IMG/VR virus record: IMGVR_UViG_3300045996_002286
Coordinates: 1 to 47,500 of that record
Source of the DNA: a virus
DNA: 47,500 bases
Strand: one strand, 5' to 3'
Under the pieces are notes generated by a model. That model was given only the letters and a program-made list of their open reading frames with translations. It had not been told where the DNA came from and made no database searches. The translations under genes and the position numbers were made by a program. Below, one piece after another: positions 24,563 to 32,468 of the stretch (within the stretch, counting starts at the first letter, position 1; each line of letters opens with the position of its first letter).

Positions 24563-25705
24563 ATGTCAGCACAGATCAATCCTGACGAGTGGCGCGAGAT
24601 GCTGATTGCATTTGCGCAGCCATTCGACACGATGGACTTCTTGCCCAAGGCGGCGCGGGGAGATACCGCGCTGGCTCTGGCATTCATTGACGCGCGGGAC
24701 GTGCAGCGCCGCCTGAACGCAGTGTGCGGCAGTGAGTGGTCGTTCGACTTCGACGTTTTGACCCCAGACTGCAAGAAGGTGAAGGGTAAGTTGACGGTAC
24801 GCGGCGTAACCCGCTGCGATGCCGGGGAAGCCAGTCAGGAAGACGAGCCGCTAAAGAGTGCGGTCAGTGACGCGCTGAAGCGGGCGGCAGTTCACTTTGG
24901 CATTGGGCAGTACCTCTACTACCTGCCGCAGGTGTGGGCTGATTACGACAGCCAGAAGCGGAAGTGGAAGGGGACGCCCCGGATCGACCCGCGCGACATC
25001 TCCAAAGCCGTTGCTATCGTGGTGCAGCAACGGCTCGCAGAACGACCGCCTGCCAGTGAGCCTGTGCGCCCCCGCCAGGAACCCGCTCCGGAGAGCCACG
25101 GGGACCGGCAGGCAGTAGCGACCGCGCCGGAGCCTCGGCAGCCGGTGGCGGCGAGTGGTGAGCGCGGCAATGGTTTCCGCCCACCGGCTGCCTCTGGCCC
25201 GCAGGGGCAAGCGTTCCTCGGCAACGCGCGAACTTCAGCTCAAGGGGCCGGGGCGGGTGCGCCGAGCGGGGCTCCTGCCGAGACGAGCCTCGCCCGCTTC
25301 AACCGGATGTGGGAGGACGCCAAGCGAGAGAAGGAAGGGCGCGTCCCGTTCGCGCTCCGCGTGCTGGGACGAAAGCCTGCCAGCGAGGCCGATTGGAAAC
25401 TCGTCGCGGATGACCTGGCGGACTGGAAGGACGCGCTGAAGGCCGCCATCCAGGCGTTCAAGGAAACCGGCGTCCTCCCACATCCGGTTGAAGCGGGCGG
25501 CGTGATGCGCGTCGAGATGTCCCGCGTGCTGGGCGTGCCGGTGGAGAGCCGCAAGGAGTGCACTGCCGCCGAGCTACGCCGCTTCGCACAGGCGTGCAAG
25601 CAATCCACGCTGCCGCCCGAAGTGCACGAACCGGAGATCGTAGACGACAACCCGTTCACCGACGAGCCGGAGCACCCCCGCTCGGCATTGGCCCAAGGTC
25701 TGTAG
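24563..25705 (+). CDS. Rad52-like single-strand annealing protein
   Basis: A 380-residue protein starting at ATG 24563 with GAGGAG six bases upstream. Residues about 40-130 match the phage Rad52/22 fold: RRLNAVCGSEWSFDFDVL, GVTRCDAGE, and LKSAVSDALKRAAVHFGIGQYLYYL. These proteins anneal complementary single strands in recombination-dependent replication. Residues 165-245 are Pro/Gln/Gly-rich and disordered. The C-terminus ends with a short acidic tail (DDNPFTDEPEH), which may contact partners, as SSB tails do (inference). It is followed by the helicase gene. Confidence 0.8.
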   Translation: MSAQINPDEWREMLIAFAQPFDTMDFLPKAARGDTALALAFIDARDVQRRLNAVCGSEWSFDFDVLTPDCKKVKGKLTVRGVTRCDAGEASQEDEPLKSAVSDALKRAAVHFGIGQYLYYLPQVWADYDSQKRKWKGTPRIDPRDISKAVAIVVQQRLAERPPASEPVRPRQEPAPESHGDRQAVATAPEPRQPVAASGERGNGFRPPAASGPQGQAFLGNARTSAQGAGAGAPSGAPAETSLARFNRMWEDAKREKEGRVPFALRVLGRKPASEADWKLVADDLADWKDALKAAIQAFKETGVLPHPVEAGGVMRVEMSRVLGVPVESRKECTAAELRRFAQACKQSTLPPEVHEPEIVDDNPFTDEPEHPRSALAQGL

Positions 25706-25720
25706 CAGGGAGCCTCGCGA

Positions 25721-27625
25721 ATGTCGGTAGCGAACGGAAAACATAACCTGCGCGTGGAGCGGGGCGGCAAGGCGACCGAGCCACAACTGCCGCCTCAGCA
25801 TCTCGAATACGAGCAGGCGGTGCTCGGCGCGGCAATCATCAGCACGGACGTGGCGCGTCGGCTGGCGGTGCTGGTGTCGTCAGATGACTTCTACATGGCC
25901 GCACACCGGATCATCTACGCGGCGATCTGCGACCTTGCCGAGCAGGGCAAGCCGGTGGACGTGCTGACCGTGCCGCAGCACCTGCGCGACGCGGACATGT
26001 TGGACCGCGTGGGCGGGATGGCCTACATCTCCCAGCTCACCGACAGCCTCCCGACCGCCAAGCACGTCGAGTACTACGCGGATAAGGTCCGCGAGGCATC
26101 GGCATTACGGCAGCTTGAACACTTCTCCGACCGCTACCACATCCGGGCGAATGAAGGGGGTGCAGACCCACTAGAACTCGTCGCGCAAATGGATGAGGAG
26201 TTAGCGAAAATCCGCCGCATGGCGATGCGCGGCCAGGCGAAGCTAGCGCCGATGACCTACTCGGAGTTGATGGCGTCGAACTTCCCTGCGCCGGAGTACT
26301 TGATCGACAAGTTCATTCCCACCGGCTGCACGCTGGCGCATTCCGTTCCGAAGGAAGGGAAGACGCGCCTCTTCACCGAGCTTGCCATTGCCGCCACCAC
26401 GGGCGGCAAGTTCATGGGCGTGTTCGACGTGAGGGAAACCGGGGCGCTCTGCCTCTTCCTCGAAGACAGCCAGCCGGAAACGCAGCAGCGGTTCCTGGCG
26501 CTCACCGAGCAGGGACCGCTACCGAAGAACCTGCACGTTGCCTGGGACTGGGACACGATGGACCGGGGCGGGCTGGAGCGTCTGGATCAGTTCTTCGCCG
26601 AGCATCCCGAGGTGCGCTTGCTGATCGTGGACACGCTGGAGTACATTCGCCCACCGATCCAGAAGGACGGGCAGCTTTACTCGCAGGACGTGGCCGCGCT
26701 CCGCAAGCTGAAGGACCTGGCTGACAAATACGCGCCCTGCTATGTCATCATCCTGCACCACAGCAACAAGAGCAAGGAGCACTCGGATGATGTGATCCTC
26801 TCCGCTGGCGGCACCAATGGCATCGCTGGGAGCTGCGACACGATCATGCAGCTCCAGGGGAAACCGGATGGTACGAAGGTGCTGCGCGGCAAGGGTCGCC
26901 GCATCCCGCCGTTCGCCCACGTCACCAAGATGGATGAGCGGGCCGGTTACCAGTACCTCGGCGAGGCCGAGACGGTGAACCGCTCAGGCGAGGAGCGGGA
27001 TTTGCTGGAAGCTCTCTGCGCCTCGCAGTGGGCGATGACTGAAGTCCAGATCGCTCAAGAACTGGGCGTGAAGCGGGAGAGCGTGCGGAGCCGGTGCCGC
27101 CGAGCCGCCGAACGGAAGCTGGTGAAGCGCACTGGATCGGCGCAATGGGACATTACACCCGAAGGCCGCCAAGCTTTTGCCGAGATGAATGCGGCAGAGA
27201 TAACAGGTGACCGGCCTGACCGGGCTGACCGGCCCGTACTTCCCAACCAGGCGGAACCGCCTGACCGCGACCGGATTGACGAGGGGGAGGGGGTGCCCCT
27301 GCCAGACCCACCTGGTTACCCCGGCCAAGATGGTTATTCCGGTCAAGACGGCCTTTTCGGTCAATCCGGTCAGGTCGGTCACCCGTCATCAACACCACAA
27401 TCTGCTCCTGTCTTTCTCCCTGATCTGGTCTTTGCGATTGGCATGGAGCAGGAGGAGCGGAACATTCGGCAGACCACCTGGCGGCTAGCAATGGCGAAGG
27501 GGATGCCGCGCTTGCGGGAGCCGATCCAGACCACGGGCGGCGAGGGCTGGTATCGCACGCTCTGCACTGACGCGGCTCCGGCGGATGTGCGGGCCGTGCT
27601 GCGCGTGCTGGAGGGGATAGGCTAA
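25721..27625 (+). CDS. Replicative helicase-like fusion: DnaB N-domain plus RepA/AAA_25-type RecA core plus winged helix
   Basis: A 634-residue protein. Residues 28-125 match the DnaB N-terminal domain (EQAVLGAAIIS, SSDDFYMAAHRIIYAAI, DMLDRVGGMAYISQL). Residues 185-410 form a RecA-type ATPase of the RepA/AAA_25 type: a Walker A-like SVPKEGKT (208-215), Walker B LLIVDTLEY with D304, and ILHHSNK (344-350). A winged helix follows at about 425-485 (TEVQIAQELGVKRESVRSRCRR). A low-complexity linker (495-560) and a C-terminal 70-residue domain end the protein. It probably unwinds DNA at the phage fork. The usual DnaB C-domain is replaced, which is unusual. No separate loader or primase was recognised. 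Confidence 0.75.
   Translation: MSVANGKHNLRVERGGKATEPQLPPQHLEYEQAVLGAAIISTDVARRLAVLVSSDDFYMAAHRIIYAAICDLAEQGKPVDVLTVPQHLRDADMLDRVGGMAYISQLTDSLPTAKHVEYYADKVREASALRQLEHFSDRYHIRANEGGADPLELVAQMDEELAKIRRMAMRGQAKLAPMTYSELMASNFPAPEYLIDKFIPTGCTLAHSVPKEGKTRLFTELAIAATTGGKFMGVFDVRETGALCLFLEDSQPETQQRFLALTEQGPLPKNLHVAWDWDTMDRGGLERLDQFFAEHPEVRLLIVDTLEYIRPPIQKDGQLYSQDVAALRKLKDLADKYAPCYVIILHHSNKSKEHSDDVILSAGGTNGIAGSCDTIMQLQGKPDGTKVLRGKGRRIPPFAHVTKMDERAGYQYLGEAETVNRSGEERDLLEALCASQWAMTEVQIAQELGVKRESVRSRCRRAAERKLVKRTGSAQWDITPEGRQAFAEMNAAEITGDRPDRADRPVLPNQAEPPDRDRIDEGEGVPLPDPPGYPGQDGYSGQDGLFGQSGQVGHPSSTPQSAPVFLPDLVFAIGMEQEERNIRQTTWRLAMAKGMPRLREPIQTTGGEGWYRTLCTDAAPADVRAVLRVLEGIG
27208..27381. repeat. Inverted clusters of 9-bp-period repeats inside the helicase gene; candidate replication origin
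   Basis: Left cluster: TGACCGG at 27208, 27217 and 27226, exactly 9 bases apart, with a further TGACCG at 27262. Right cluster: CGGTCA at 27340, 27358, 27367 and 27376, in the opposite orientation, with degenerate units filling the 9-base register from 27313. In protein they encode Asp-Arg-X and Gly-X-X triplets. Lambda places its origin iterons inside its O gene, which is the precedent. Coding repeat only is the alternative. Confidence 0.5.
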
Positions 27626-28215
27626 TGGGCAAGACCTTGTTTGTACTGGACCTAGAAACGACCGGCTTACAGCCGACCGATGCCTGTATCTGGGAGATTG
27701 CCGCCGTAGCGGTGCGGGACGGGGAAATCCTGGGCGAGTTCCAGAGCCGCGTACAGCCGCGCCTCGAACATTTTACGGCCCGCCACCGGGAGATACCAAA
27801 GCGCATCAGCGGCCTGGATGATACGGCGCTCCTGTGGCTGCTCGATGCAGCGCCAGCGCGGGAGGTGAGCCAGGTTTTCCGGAAGTGGGTTGTAGACACT
27901 TCCCAGACCGAGATCATGGGCATCTCCGGCGACTGGAGCGTTACGTCTTACAAGGCCTCCTTCGAACAGTCGTTTTTGCGGGAGTATCCGTGGGGATTGG
28001 ACAGTCCGATTGCGTGGGCCGACTGCCTGAAGCTGCGCTCCTTCGAGGCGATGAAGGCCGCGAACGCCTGCCCGGTGGGTCAAAGAGATCCGCGCTGGCC
28101 GAAGCTCGGGGAAGCCTGCGCCTACTTCGGCGTGCCGTTCTCCGAGACGCATTCCGCCCTGAATGATGCCCGCGCTGCCGCTGGGCTGTATCTGGCGCTG
28201 GAGGCACGGCAGTGA
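27625..28215 (+). CDS. DnaQ-like 3'-5' exonuclease
   Basis: A 196-residue protein of the DEDD exonuclease family. Exo I is LDLETTG with D9 and E11. Exo III is HSALNDA with H176 and D181. The Exo II region reads SYKASFEQSFL (108-118) and has Glu instead of the usual Asp at position 114. Members proofread or trim DNA ends. Its start is coupled to the helicase stop by TAATG, so it likely works with the phage replication machinery. The Glu substitution might alter activity but preserves the charge. Confidence 0.85.
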   Translation: MGKTLFVLDLETTGLQPTDACIWEIAAVAVRDGEILGEFQSRVQPRLEHFTARHREIPKRISGLDDTALLWLLDAAPAREVSQVFRKWVVDTSQTEIMGISGDWSVTSYKASFEQSFLREYPWGLDSPIAWADCLKLRSFEAMKAANACPVGQRDPRWPKLGEACAYFGVPFSETHSALNDARAAAGLYLALEARQ

Positions 28216-28418
28216 ACCCCTACCGCCTGGGAGAGGCCATCTACATCGAGGGCCGGATGCCTGCCCATATCCTGGCCCTGGACCCGGAGAAGCGGATGGC
28301 GCTGGTGGGCTACGAGGGCGAGCGGTGCCGGTGTGGCTGCGGGCAGCGGCATGTGCGGCGGGTGCCGGTCCCGTACTGCCTGCTGGAGCGAGAACCGAGA
28401 AAGGCTGGAGTGAAGTGA
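28212..28418 (+). CDS. Small protein with CxCxC motif
   Basis: A 68-residue protein starting at a GTG coupled to the exonuclease stop. Mostly beta-like, with RCRCGCGQRHVRR (about residues 38-50), a compact cysteine-rich patch likely to bind zinc. Ends in GTGA with the next gene. Function unknown. Confidence 0.55.
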   Translation: MNPYRLGEAIYIEGRMPAHILALDPEKRMALVGYEGERCRCGCGQRHVRRVPVPYCLLEREPRKAGVK

Positions 28419-28606
28419 GGCACCAAGACCAGACGCCCGCCGAACGGTTCTGGCTGGCGATGCGCCACCGAGATGCGGCTCTACGCCTGCAAGGGCTGGG
28501 TCGCACGGATCGGGTCATCTATCACGAAGGCAGCCAGGAAGAGGCGCAGGCCCTGGAACACTGCGCTGAAGCTAATCACCTGCAAGGAAGACGGTGGACG
28601 GGATGA
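28415..28606 (+). CDS. Small hypothetical protein
   Basis: A 63-residue protein starting at the coupled GTG 28415. Charged and helical (PAERFWLAMRHRDAALRLQ, EEAQALEHCAEAN). It lies between the CxCxC protein and the RusA-like resolvase and shares short overlaps with both. Function unknown. Confidence 0.5.
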   Translation: MRHQDQTPAERFWLAMRHRDAALRLQGLGRTDRVIYHEGSQEEAQALEHCAEANHLQGRRWTG

Positions 28607-29076
28607 GCCTCACAGAGGATCTGCTGGAACTGGAAGACGGTTGGGATGATGATCCGCTGGAGATTACCGTGCAGTGGGACCCAATCAAGACCAGCGCCAA
28701 CAGCCATCGTGGCGCCAGCATCGGACGGGTGCGCGAGTGGGCGCGGTTCAACGCGGAAGCCCGCAAGGCAGCCCGGAAAGCTTGGGAGGAGGCGGGCAGC
28801 CCACGTCTGGACGGGCCGGTGCGTGTGGGCCTCGTGGTGCGCCGTGGCCGCTCGATGGACCTGGCGAACATCTGGGGCGGCGTGAAGCCGCTGATTGACG
28901 GCCTGTTCACCGATGCAGTGACCCCGGACGACAGCCTGAAGTGGGTTGCGGAGCTAGGCGGTGTGCGCCTGGAAGTGGCGCGCGACTTCAAAGGGGCCGA
29001 GGAAGTGACGTTCGTGATTGAACGCCTGCGGCGGCAGGAGCGGGCGGCGACCCCGCGTGGGAGGGTGGCGAGGTGA
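28603..29076 (+). CDS. RusA-like Holliday junction resolvase
   Basis: A 157-residue protein starting at the coupled ATG 28603. The core matches RusA: GPVRVGLVVRRGRSMDLAN (D86 after a basic strand), then KPLIDGLF and TPDDSLKWV with D109, D110 and K113. RusA enzymes cut four-way junctions made during recombination, which fits the Rad52-like protein upstream and prepares branched DNA for packaging. The N-terminal 60 residues are a helical extension with basic residues. The end overlaps the methyltransferase gene as GTGA. Confidence 0.7.
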   Translation: MSLTEDLLELEDGWDDDPLEITVQWDPIKTSANSHRGASIGRVREWARFNAEARKAARKAWEEAGSPRLDGPVRVGLVVRRGRSMDLANIWGGVKPLIDGLFTDAVTPDDSLKWVAELGGVRLEVARDFKGAEEVTFVIERLRRQERAATPRGRVAR

Positions 29077-29789
29077 AGAAGTACTTCCAGAACGAGTGGG
29101 TGACGTTGTACCACGGGGATTGCCTGGAAGTTCTGCCGCGCCTGCCTGCAAGTAGTATTGGCTGTGTCATCACTGATCCTCCGTATGGGGTGAACTACGA
29201 GAGCACCTGGCGGAAGGAGAGCTTTGGAGTGATTGCGGGCGACAAGTCGCAGGATGTGGCAGTCCTTGCCCTGCGTGAGTGTCAGCGGGTGCTGCAAAAC
29301 AAGGCGCACGTTTACACCTTCGGGCAGTACGATCTGACCGGGCTGAACTACACCGCGCCTGTCGAGCTGATCTGGGACAAGGGAACGCAGAGTGTCGGAA
29401 ACCTCAATTGCCCGTGGGGGCCTGCCCACGAATACATTCAGTTCCGCGTCTTCAACAACTCCAAGCAAAACATCGCGAACGGTGAAGGCAACCTCACGGC
29501 GAAGATGCGGAAAGGTTCCGTCCTGCATGTGCCTGCCATTCGGGGCGGTTCCGCCACCCGGCACCCGACCGAAAAGCCAGTTCAACTCCTTCGCGAACTG
29601 ATTGAGTCCTCTAGCCGCTTTGGCGACACGATCCTTGATTTCTTCGGAGGCGTGGGGTCAACCGCAGTGGCGGCGATGCTGGAAGGCCGCAAGTGCATCC
29701 TCATCGAGTTAGAGGAACGCTACCTGGAAATTGCCGCCCGCCGACTTTCGCAGAGCGTTCTCCCGCTGGAATTTGAGGTAGCCGCGTGA
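29073..29789 (+). CDS. DNA methyltransferase, DPPY type, orphan
   Basis: A 238-residue methyltransferase of the beta-type order: catalytic DPPYG at 35-39 comes first, then HPTEKP (164-169), then the SAM-binding motif DFFGGVGS (189-196). DPPY with this order is typical of N6-adenine enzymes, though N4-cytosine is possible. No restriction endonuclease gene is seen nearby, so it probably protects phage DNA from host restriction or marks it for regulation. Starts at GTG, coupled to the resolvase stop. Target sequence unknown. Confidence 0.85.
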   Translation: MKKYFQNEWVTLYHGDCLEVLPRLPASSIGCVITDPPYGVNYESTWRKESFGVIAGDKSQDVAVLALRECQRVLQNKAHVYTFGQYDLTGLNYTAPVELIWDKGTQSVGNLNCPWGPAHEYIQFRVFNNSKQNIANGEGNLTAKMRKGSVLHVPAIRGGSATRHPTEKPVQLLRELIESSSRFGDTILDFFGGVGSTAVAAMLEGRKCILIELEERYLEIAARRLSQSVLPLEFEVAA

Positions 29790-29920
29790 TGCCCCGCCAC
29801 TATCGCCCCGGCCAGCAGCGGGCAGTCAGGGCGACTTACACCCCTGACCCCGGCGAGCGACCCGCCCGGAAGCAGCGAGCGCGGCTGATGAAGACGGCGC
29901 AAAAGGAACTGGCGTTCTGA
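29789..29920 (+). CDS. Tiny basic protein
   Basis: A 43-residue open frame that starts on the last base of the methyltransferase stop (TGATG) and ends in the same kind of overlap with the DUF3850 gene. It is rich in Arg, Lys, Pro and Gln. Perfect coupling on both sides is the main evidence that it is real. Function unknown. Confidence 0.55.
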   Translation: MPRHYRPGQQRAVRATYTPDPGERPARKQRARLMKTAQKELAF

Positions 29921-30180
29921 TGTCCGAGCGAGGTGTGCGGACCCACCAACTGAAGACCTGGCCTGCGTACTTCGAGGCGGTGCGGAGGCGCGAGAAGACG
30001 TTTGAGGTGCGCCGCGACGACCGAGGCGGCTTCCAGGTTGGGGACCACCTGCTACTAGACGAGTGGGACCCGGAGACGGAGCAGTACACCGGGCGCAGTA
30101 AGACCGTGACGGTGAGTTACGTGCTGCCGGGCGGGCAATTCGGCGTTGAGGCTGGGTACTGCGTGCTGGGATTTCGTTAG
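29920..30180 (+). CDS. DUF3850 (ASCH/PUA-like) protein
   Basis: An 86-residue protein with the full DUF3850 pattern: HQLKTWPAYFEAV, KTFEVRRDDRGGFQVGD, LLDEWDPETEQYTGR, and a C-terminal beta hairpin (YCVLGF). The family belongs to the ASCH/PUA-like RNA-binding folds and is common in phages. Its target is unknown. It lies just upstream of the PolX-like gene. Confidence 0.85.
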   Translation: MSERGVRTHQLKTWPAYFEAVRRREKTFEVRRDDRGGFQVGDHLLLDEWDPETEQYTGRSKTVTVSYVLPGGQFGVEAGYCVLGFR

Positions 30181-30191
30181 GGGGATTTGAA

Positions 30192-30791
30192 ATGCTACTA
30201 CCCGAAGCCAAAGCCATCGCCGAAGCCCTGCTGGCCGAAATACAGCCGTTCTGTGAGCGGGTGGAGGTGGCGGGGAGCATCAGGAGATGTAAGCCCGAGG
30301 TGAAGGATGTCGAAATCGTCGCGGTGCCGCTCTGGACTGAGGAACCGGACCCTGCTGACCTCTTCGGTGAGCAGAAGGTGCGCGTGAACCGGTTGTTCGC
30401 GGAGTGGTCGCAATCGTGCGGTATCCGCTGGATCAAGACCGGCACCCCGGACATCGTTGACTGGCACGTCAAGCCAGACGGCAAGTACTGGCGCGGGCTG
30501 CTACCGAGCGGGCTGAAGCTAGACCTGTTCCTCACGGAGCCGGGGAATTTCGGGCTGCAATACGTGATCCGCACTGGTAGCGCAGATTTCTCTCGGGAAC
30601 TGGTGACGTGGGCGCGGGACCGGGCCGGAACGCCAGCGCGGGAAGGCTGGCTGCGAGACGCAGCGGGAGAACCGATCCCTACGCCTACCGAGCTTTCAGT
30701 CTTCCACGCGTTGGGGCTGGCCTGGGTGTGGCCTTCAGAGCGCGTAGACGGGCGTTCGTTGAAGTACGGGCGGGACGGCAACCCCCTCTGA
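30192..30791 (+). CDS. PolX-like nucleotidyltransferase
   Basis: A 199-residue protein matching the DNA polymerase beta nucleotidyltransferase core. The signature EVAGSIRRCKPEVKDVEIVA gives G28, S29 and the metal-binding pair D39 and E41. A third acidic residue comes at D111 (LKLDLFL). The fingers and thumb of PolX are only partly present, and it is shorter than full PolX enzymes. Phage relatives of this size exist near replication genes. It may fill gaps or add nucleotides to DNA or RNA (inference). Preceded by GGGGGA. Confidence 0.75.
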   Translation: MLLPEAKAIAEALLAEIQPFCERVEVAGSIRRCKPEVKDVEIVAVPLWTEEPDPADLFGEQKVRVNRLFAEWSQSCGIRWIKTGTPDIVDWHVKPDGKYWRGLLPSGLKLDLFLTEPGNFGLQYVIRTGSADFSRELVTWARDRAGTPAREGWLRDAAGEPIPTPTELSVFHALGLAWVWPSERVDGRSLKYGRDGNPL

Positions 30792-30894
30792 TTTAGCCAC
30801 GCACAGCACGGTTTAGCACGGAGGAGCGAGAGATGGCGCAGGCTTCGCCGAGGGATGACGCCTGAGCAGGCCCTATTCTTGAAGAGGTGGCGAA

Positions 30895-31014
30895 ATGGAA
30901 AAGCGAAACGAACTGAATGACCCGCAATCTTGCATTAACAAAGCAGAAGACAAAGAGTGGGTTTTCGTCCTCCTTGCACCGGAGCCGCTGGGTCCGGTGC
31001 TGGTGCGCGAGTGA
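30895..31014 (+). CDS. Small early protein, 39 residues
   Basis: ATG 30895 has GAGG seven bases upstream. The sequence contains NDPQSCINKA and WVFVLLAPEPLGPVLV, resembling a small recurring phage protein whose longer relatives continue past this point. Here it stops after VRE, so it may be a short form or a truncated copy. Function unknown. The 103 bases upstream hold only a possible 10-codon leader ORF (30833-30865). Confidence 0.5.
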   Translation: MEKRNELNDPQSCINKAEDKEWVFVLLAPEPLGPVLVRE

Positions 31015-31018
31015 GCCA

Positions 31019-31183
31019 GTGGTGCCTGCGCGGTTGGTGTATCAGATCGTGGGGATTTCAGAGTTTGAGCGAACAGCGGATGTCGCGCGAATGCGGGATG
31101 GCGTGTTGCGCGAAATCAAAGCGGCGATCCAGGCAACCACTCCCCCTGCGGGCGCGCCGAAGCCGGAAGGGGTGGTGAGCTGA
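31019..31183 (+). CDS. Small early protein, 54 residues
   Basis: Starts at GTG 31019, five bases after the preceding stop; GTG 31022 is equally possible. Helical middle (ISEFERTADVARMRDGVLREI) and a Pro/Gly-rich tail. The frame is open further upstream, but there it shadows the previous gene. It might instead be the displaced C-terminal part of that gene. Function unknown. Confidence 0.4.
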   Translation: MVPARLVYQIVGISEFERTADVARMRDGVLREIKAAIQATTPPAGAPKPEGVVS

Positions 31184-31184
31184 G

Positions 31185-31388
31185 ATGGCGAGAGTGGTGT
31201 CACCGTTGGATAAAGCAATTCGGGAGGCGGGGAAGAAACTCTCCTTCGCCTCACGTAAGCAACAGAACCAAATCTTGGAGTTCGCGGCTGATGATTTAGC
31301 GGATGCCTATCGTATCGGCGCAGAGGAAGCACAGCGCGAGATTGTGGCCCGGCTGCGCGAACTGGCGACAAAAGAAGCGGGGGCCTAA
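31185..31388 (+). CDS. Small helical early protein
   Basis: A 67-residue protein starting one base after the preceding stop. Charged and helical throughout (LDKAIREAGKKLSFASRKQQNQ, then EEAQREIVARLRELA in two segments). Coupled to the next gene by TAATG. Function unknown. Confidence 0.55.
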   Translation: MARVVSPLDKAIREAGKKLSFASRKQQNQILEFAADDLADAYRIGAEEAQREIVARLRELATKEAGA

Positions 31389-31894
31389 TGGGTGAGATTG
31401 AAACCACAGTAGAGATCTGCGATTACCGGAATGATCCAGACGCGAAGGAATTGGCCGGGGAAGACGCGGCACATCAGGTCTTGCTTGAGTTCCACATCCA
31501 CAACCACCACAACGACCAAAAAATGACCGGCTTGCTATGGCTGGGGGAGTTGAATGCGAGGCTCCAAGAGTTTGGGTTTGAGGTAGTGCCTATCGAAATC
31601 CCGCCCTACCCAGGAGACCCCCTGATGCCCACGCAGACCCCAGAGCAGGAGATGACGCTGGCCGAGGCGGTGGCGGTGCGCTGCCAGGACTGCAATCAAA
31701 TCCCCAATGGCTCCTACGAAATCCGCCCCGATGAATACGGGCGTGACGAGGAGTGGGCTTACTGCCCCGACTGCGACATCTGGACAGCCAGCCTCGCGCC
31801 TTGGAATGACGACAACTCGCCACTGCCCGCAGAAGGGTATCGCAGTCCACTAGCGCGGCATTTAAAGCGGCTACGCGCCAGGGAGAACGCCTAG
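31388..31894 (+). CDS. Zinc-ribbon-containing early protein
   Basis: A 168-residue protein coupled to the preceding stop. The N-terminal half is beta/alpha with a His-rich strand (FHIHNHHND). The C-terminal half holds two CxxC pairs (CQDC and CPDC) about 29 residues apart, a likely zinc ribbon. Function unknown. It precedes the last gene of the early operon. Confidence 0.55.
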   Translation: MGEIETTVEICDYRNDPDAKELAGEDAAHQVLLEFHIHNHHNDQKMTGLLWLGELNARLQEFGFEVVPIEIPPYPGDPLMPTQTPEQEMTLAEAVAVRCQDCNQIPNGSYEIRPDEYGRDEEWAYCPDCDIWTASLAPWNDDNSPLPAEGYRSPLARHLKRLRARENA

Positions 31895-32248
31895 ATGCTA
31901 CAGGCCACCGATCAACGCCTGCTCCGAGCAGCAGGGCGCTTCCAGTGGAGCCACGAGCGGCTACGGATCGCGGAAGAGGTGATCCTGAAGCAGAACAAGC
32001 TCAAGGACGTAGTTGCCTCGCTGGGGTTGAACTACGATGCCGCCAAGGACATGCTGAAGGAAGCTCGGAAGCAACTCCGCAAGCAGGCCCAGGACGAATG
32101 CGAGCCGGAAGCGTACGGGCCAGAGGCGCGGCTGGAAGAGGACCCAGACGGGCTGCGGCAGCACGCGATTGCCTTGCAGATCGCGATGGATGGGGAGCCG
32201 GACCTGGAGACGTGCGAGGAAGCGGTGTTGTGCGTGGGAGCGTTTTAG
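31895..32248 (+). CDS. Putative HTH regulator, last gene of the early operon
   Basis: A 117-residue protein. Residues about 25-62 look like a helix-turn-helix of sigma-4 or transposase-like type (EVILKQNKLKDVVASLGL, then DAAKDMLKEARKQ). The C-terminus is acidic. Its place just before two tandem terminators, at the early/late boundary, suggests a late-gene activator or antiterminator, as in many phages. This is inference from position; no family was recognised. Confidence 0.5.
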   Translation: MLQATDQRLLRAAGRFQWSHERLRIAEEVILKQNKLKDVVASLGLNYDAAKDMLKEARKQLRKQAQDECEPEAYGPEARLEEDPDGLRQHAIALQIAMDGEPDLETCEEAVLCVGAF

Positions 32249-32361
32249 GCAAGAAATCCGAACATTTCGCAAGAGTACTTGGCAATCCTAGCCAGAGCAT
32301 CTTACAATTGCAGCAGAGGGAGTGGCACAGAAGCACCCTCGAAGCTGAAACCCACACACAA

Positions 32362-32407
32362 GAAGAGCGGCTGCACCTCGTTTGAGGGTGGCCGCTCTTC
32401 GCATTTT
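32362..32407 (+). terminator. Rho-independent terminator, end of early operon
   Basis: GAAGAGCGGC (32362-32371) and GCCGCTCTTC (32391-32400) pair perfectly, with an inner CACC/GGTG extension, followed by GCATTTT. It is the first of two terminators within 110 bases. The sequence between the early gene stop (32248) and here shows no gene. Confidence 0.8.
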
Positions 32408-32430
32408 CTGGACCGTGACGAGGGGGATGG

Positions 32431-32468
32431 GCAGCCGGGAGGGCTAGAAACACTCCCGGCTGCTTTTT
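32431..32468 (+). terminator. Rho-independent terminator, second copy
   Basis: GCAGCCGGGAG (32431-32441) and CTCCCGGCTGC (32453-32463) form a perfect 11-bp stem, followed directly by TTTTT. It separates early from late genes. The stretch from here to 32545 shows no gene. Confidence 0.9.
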
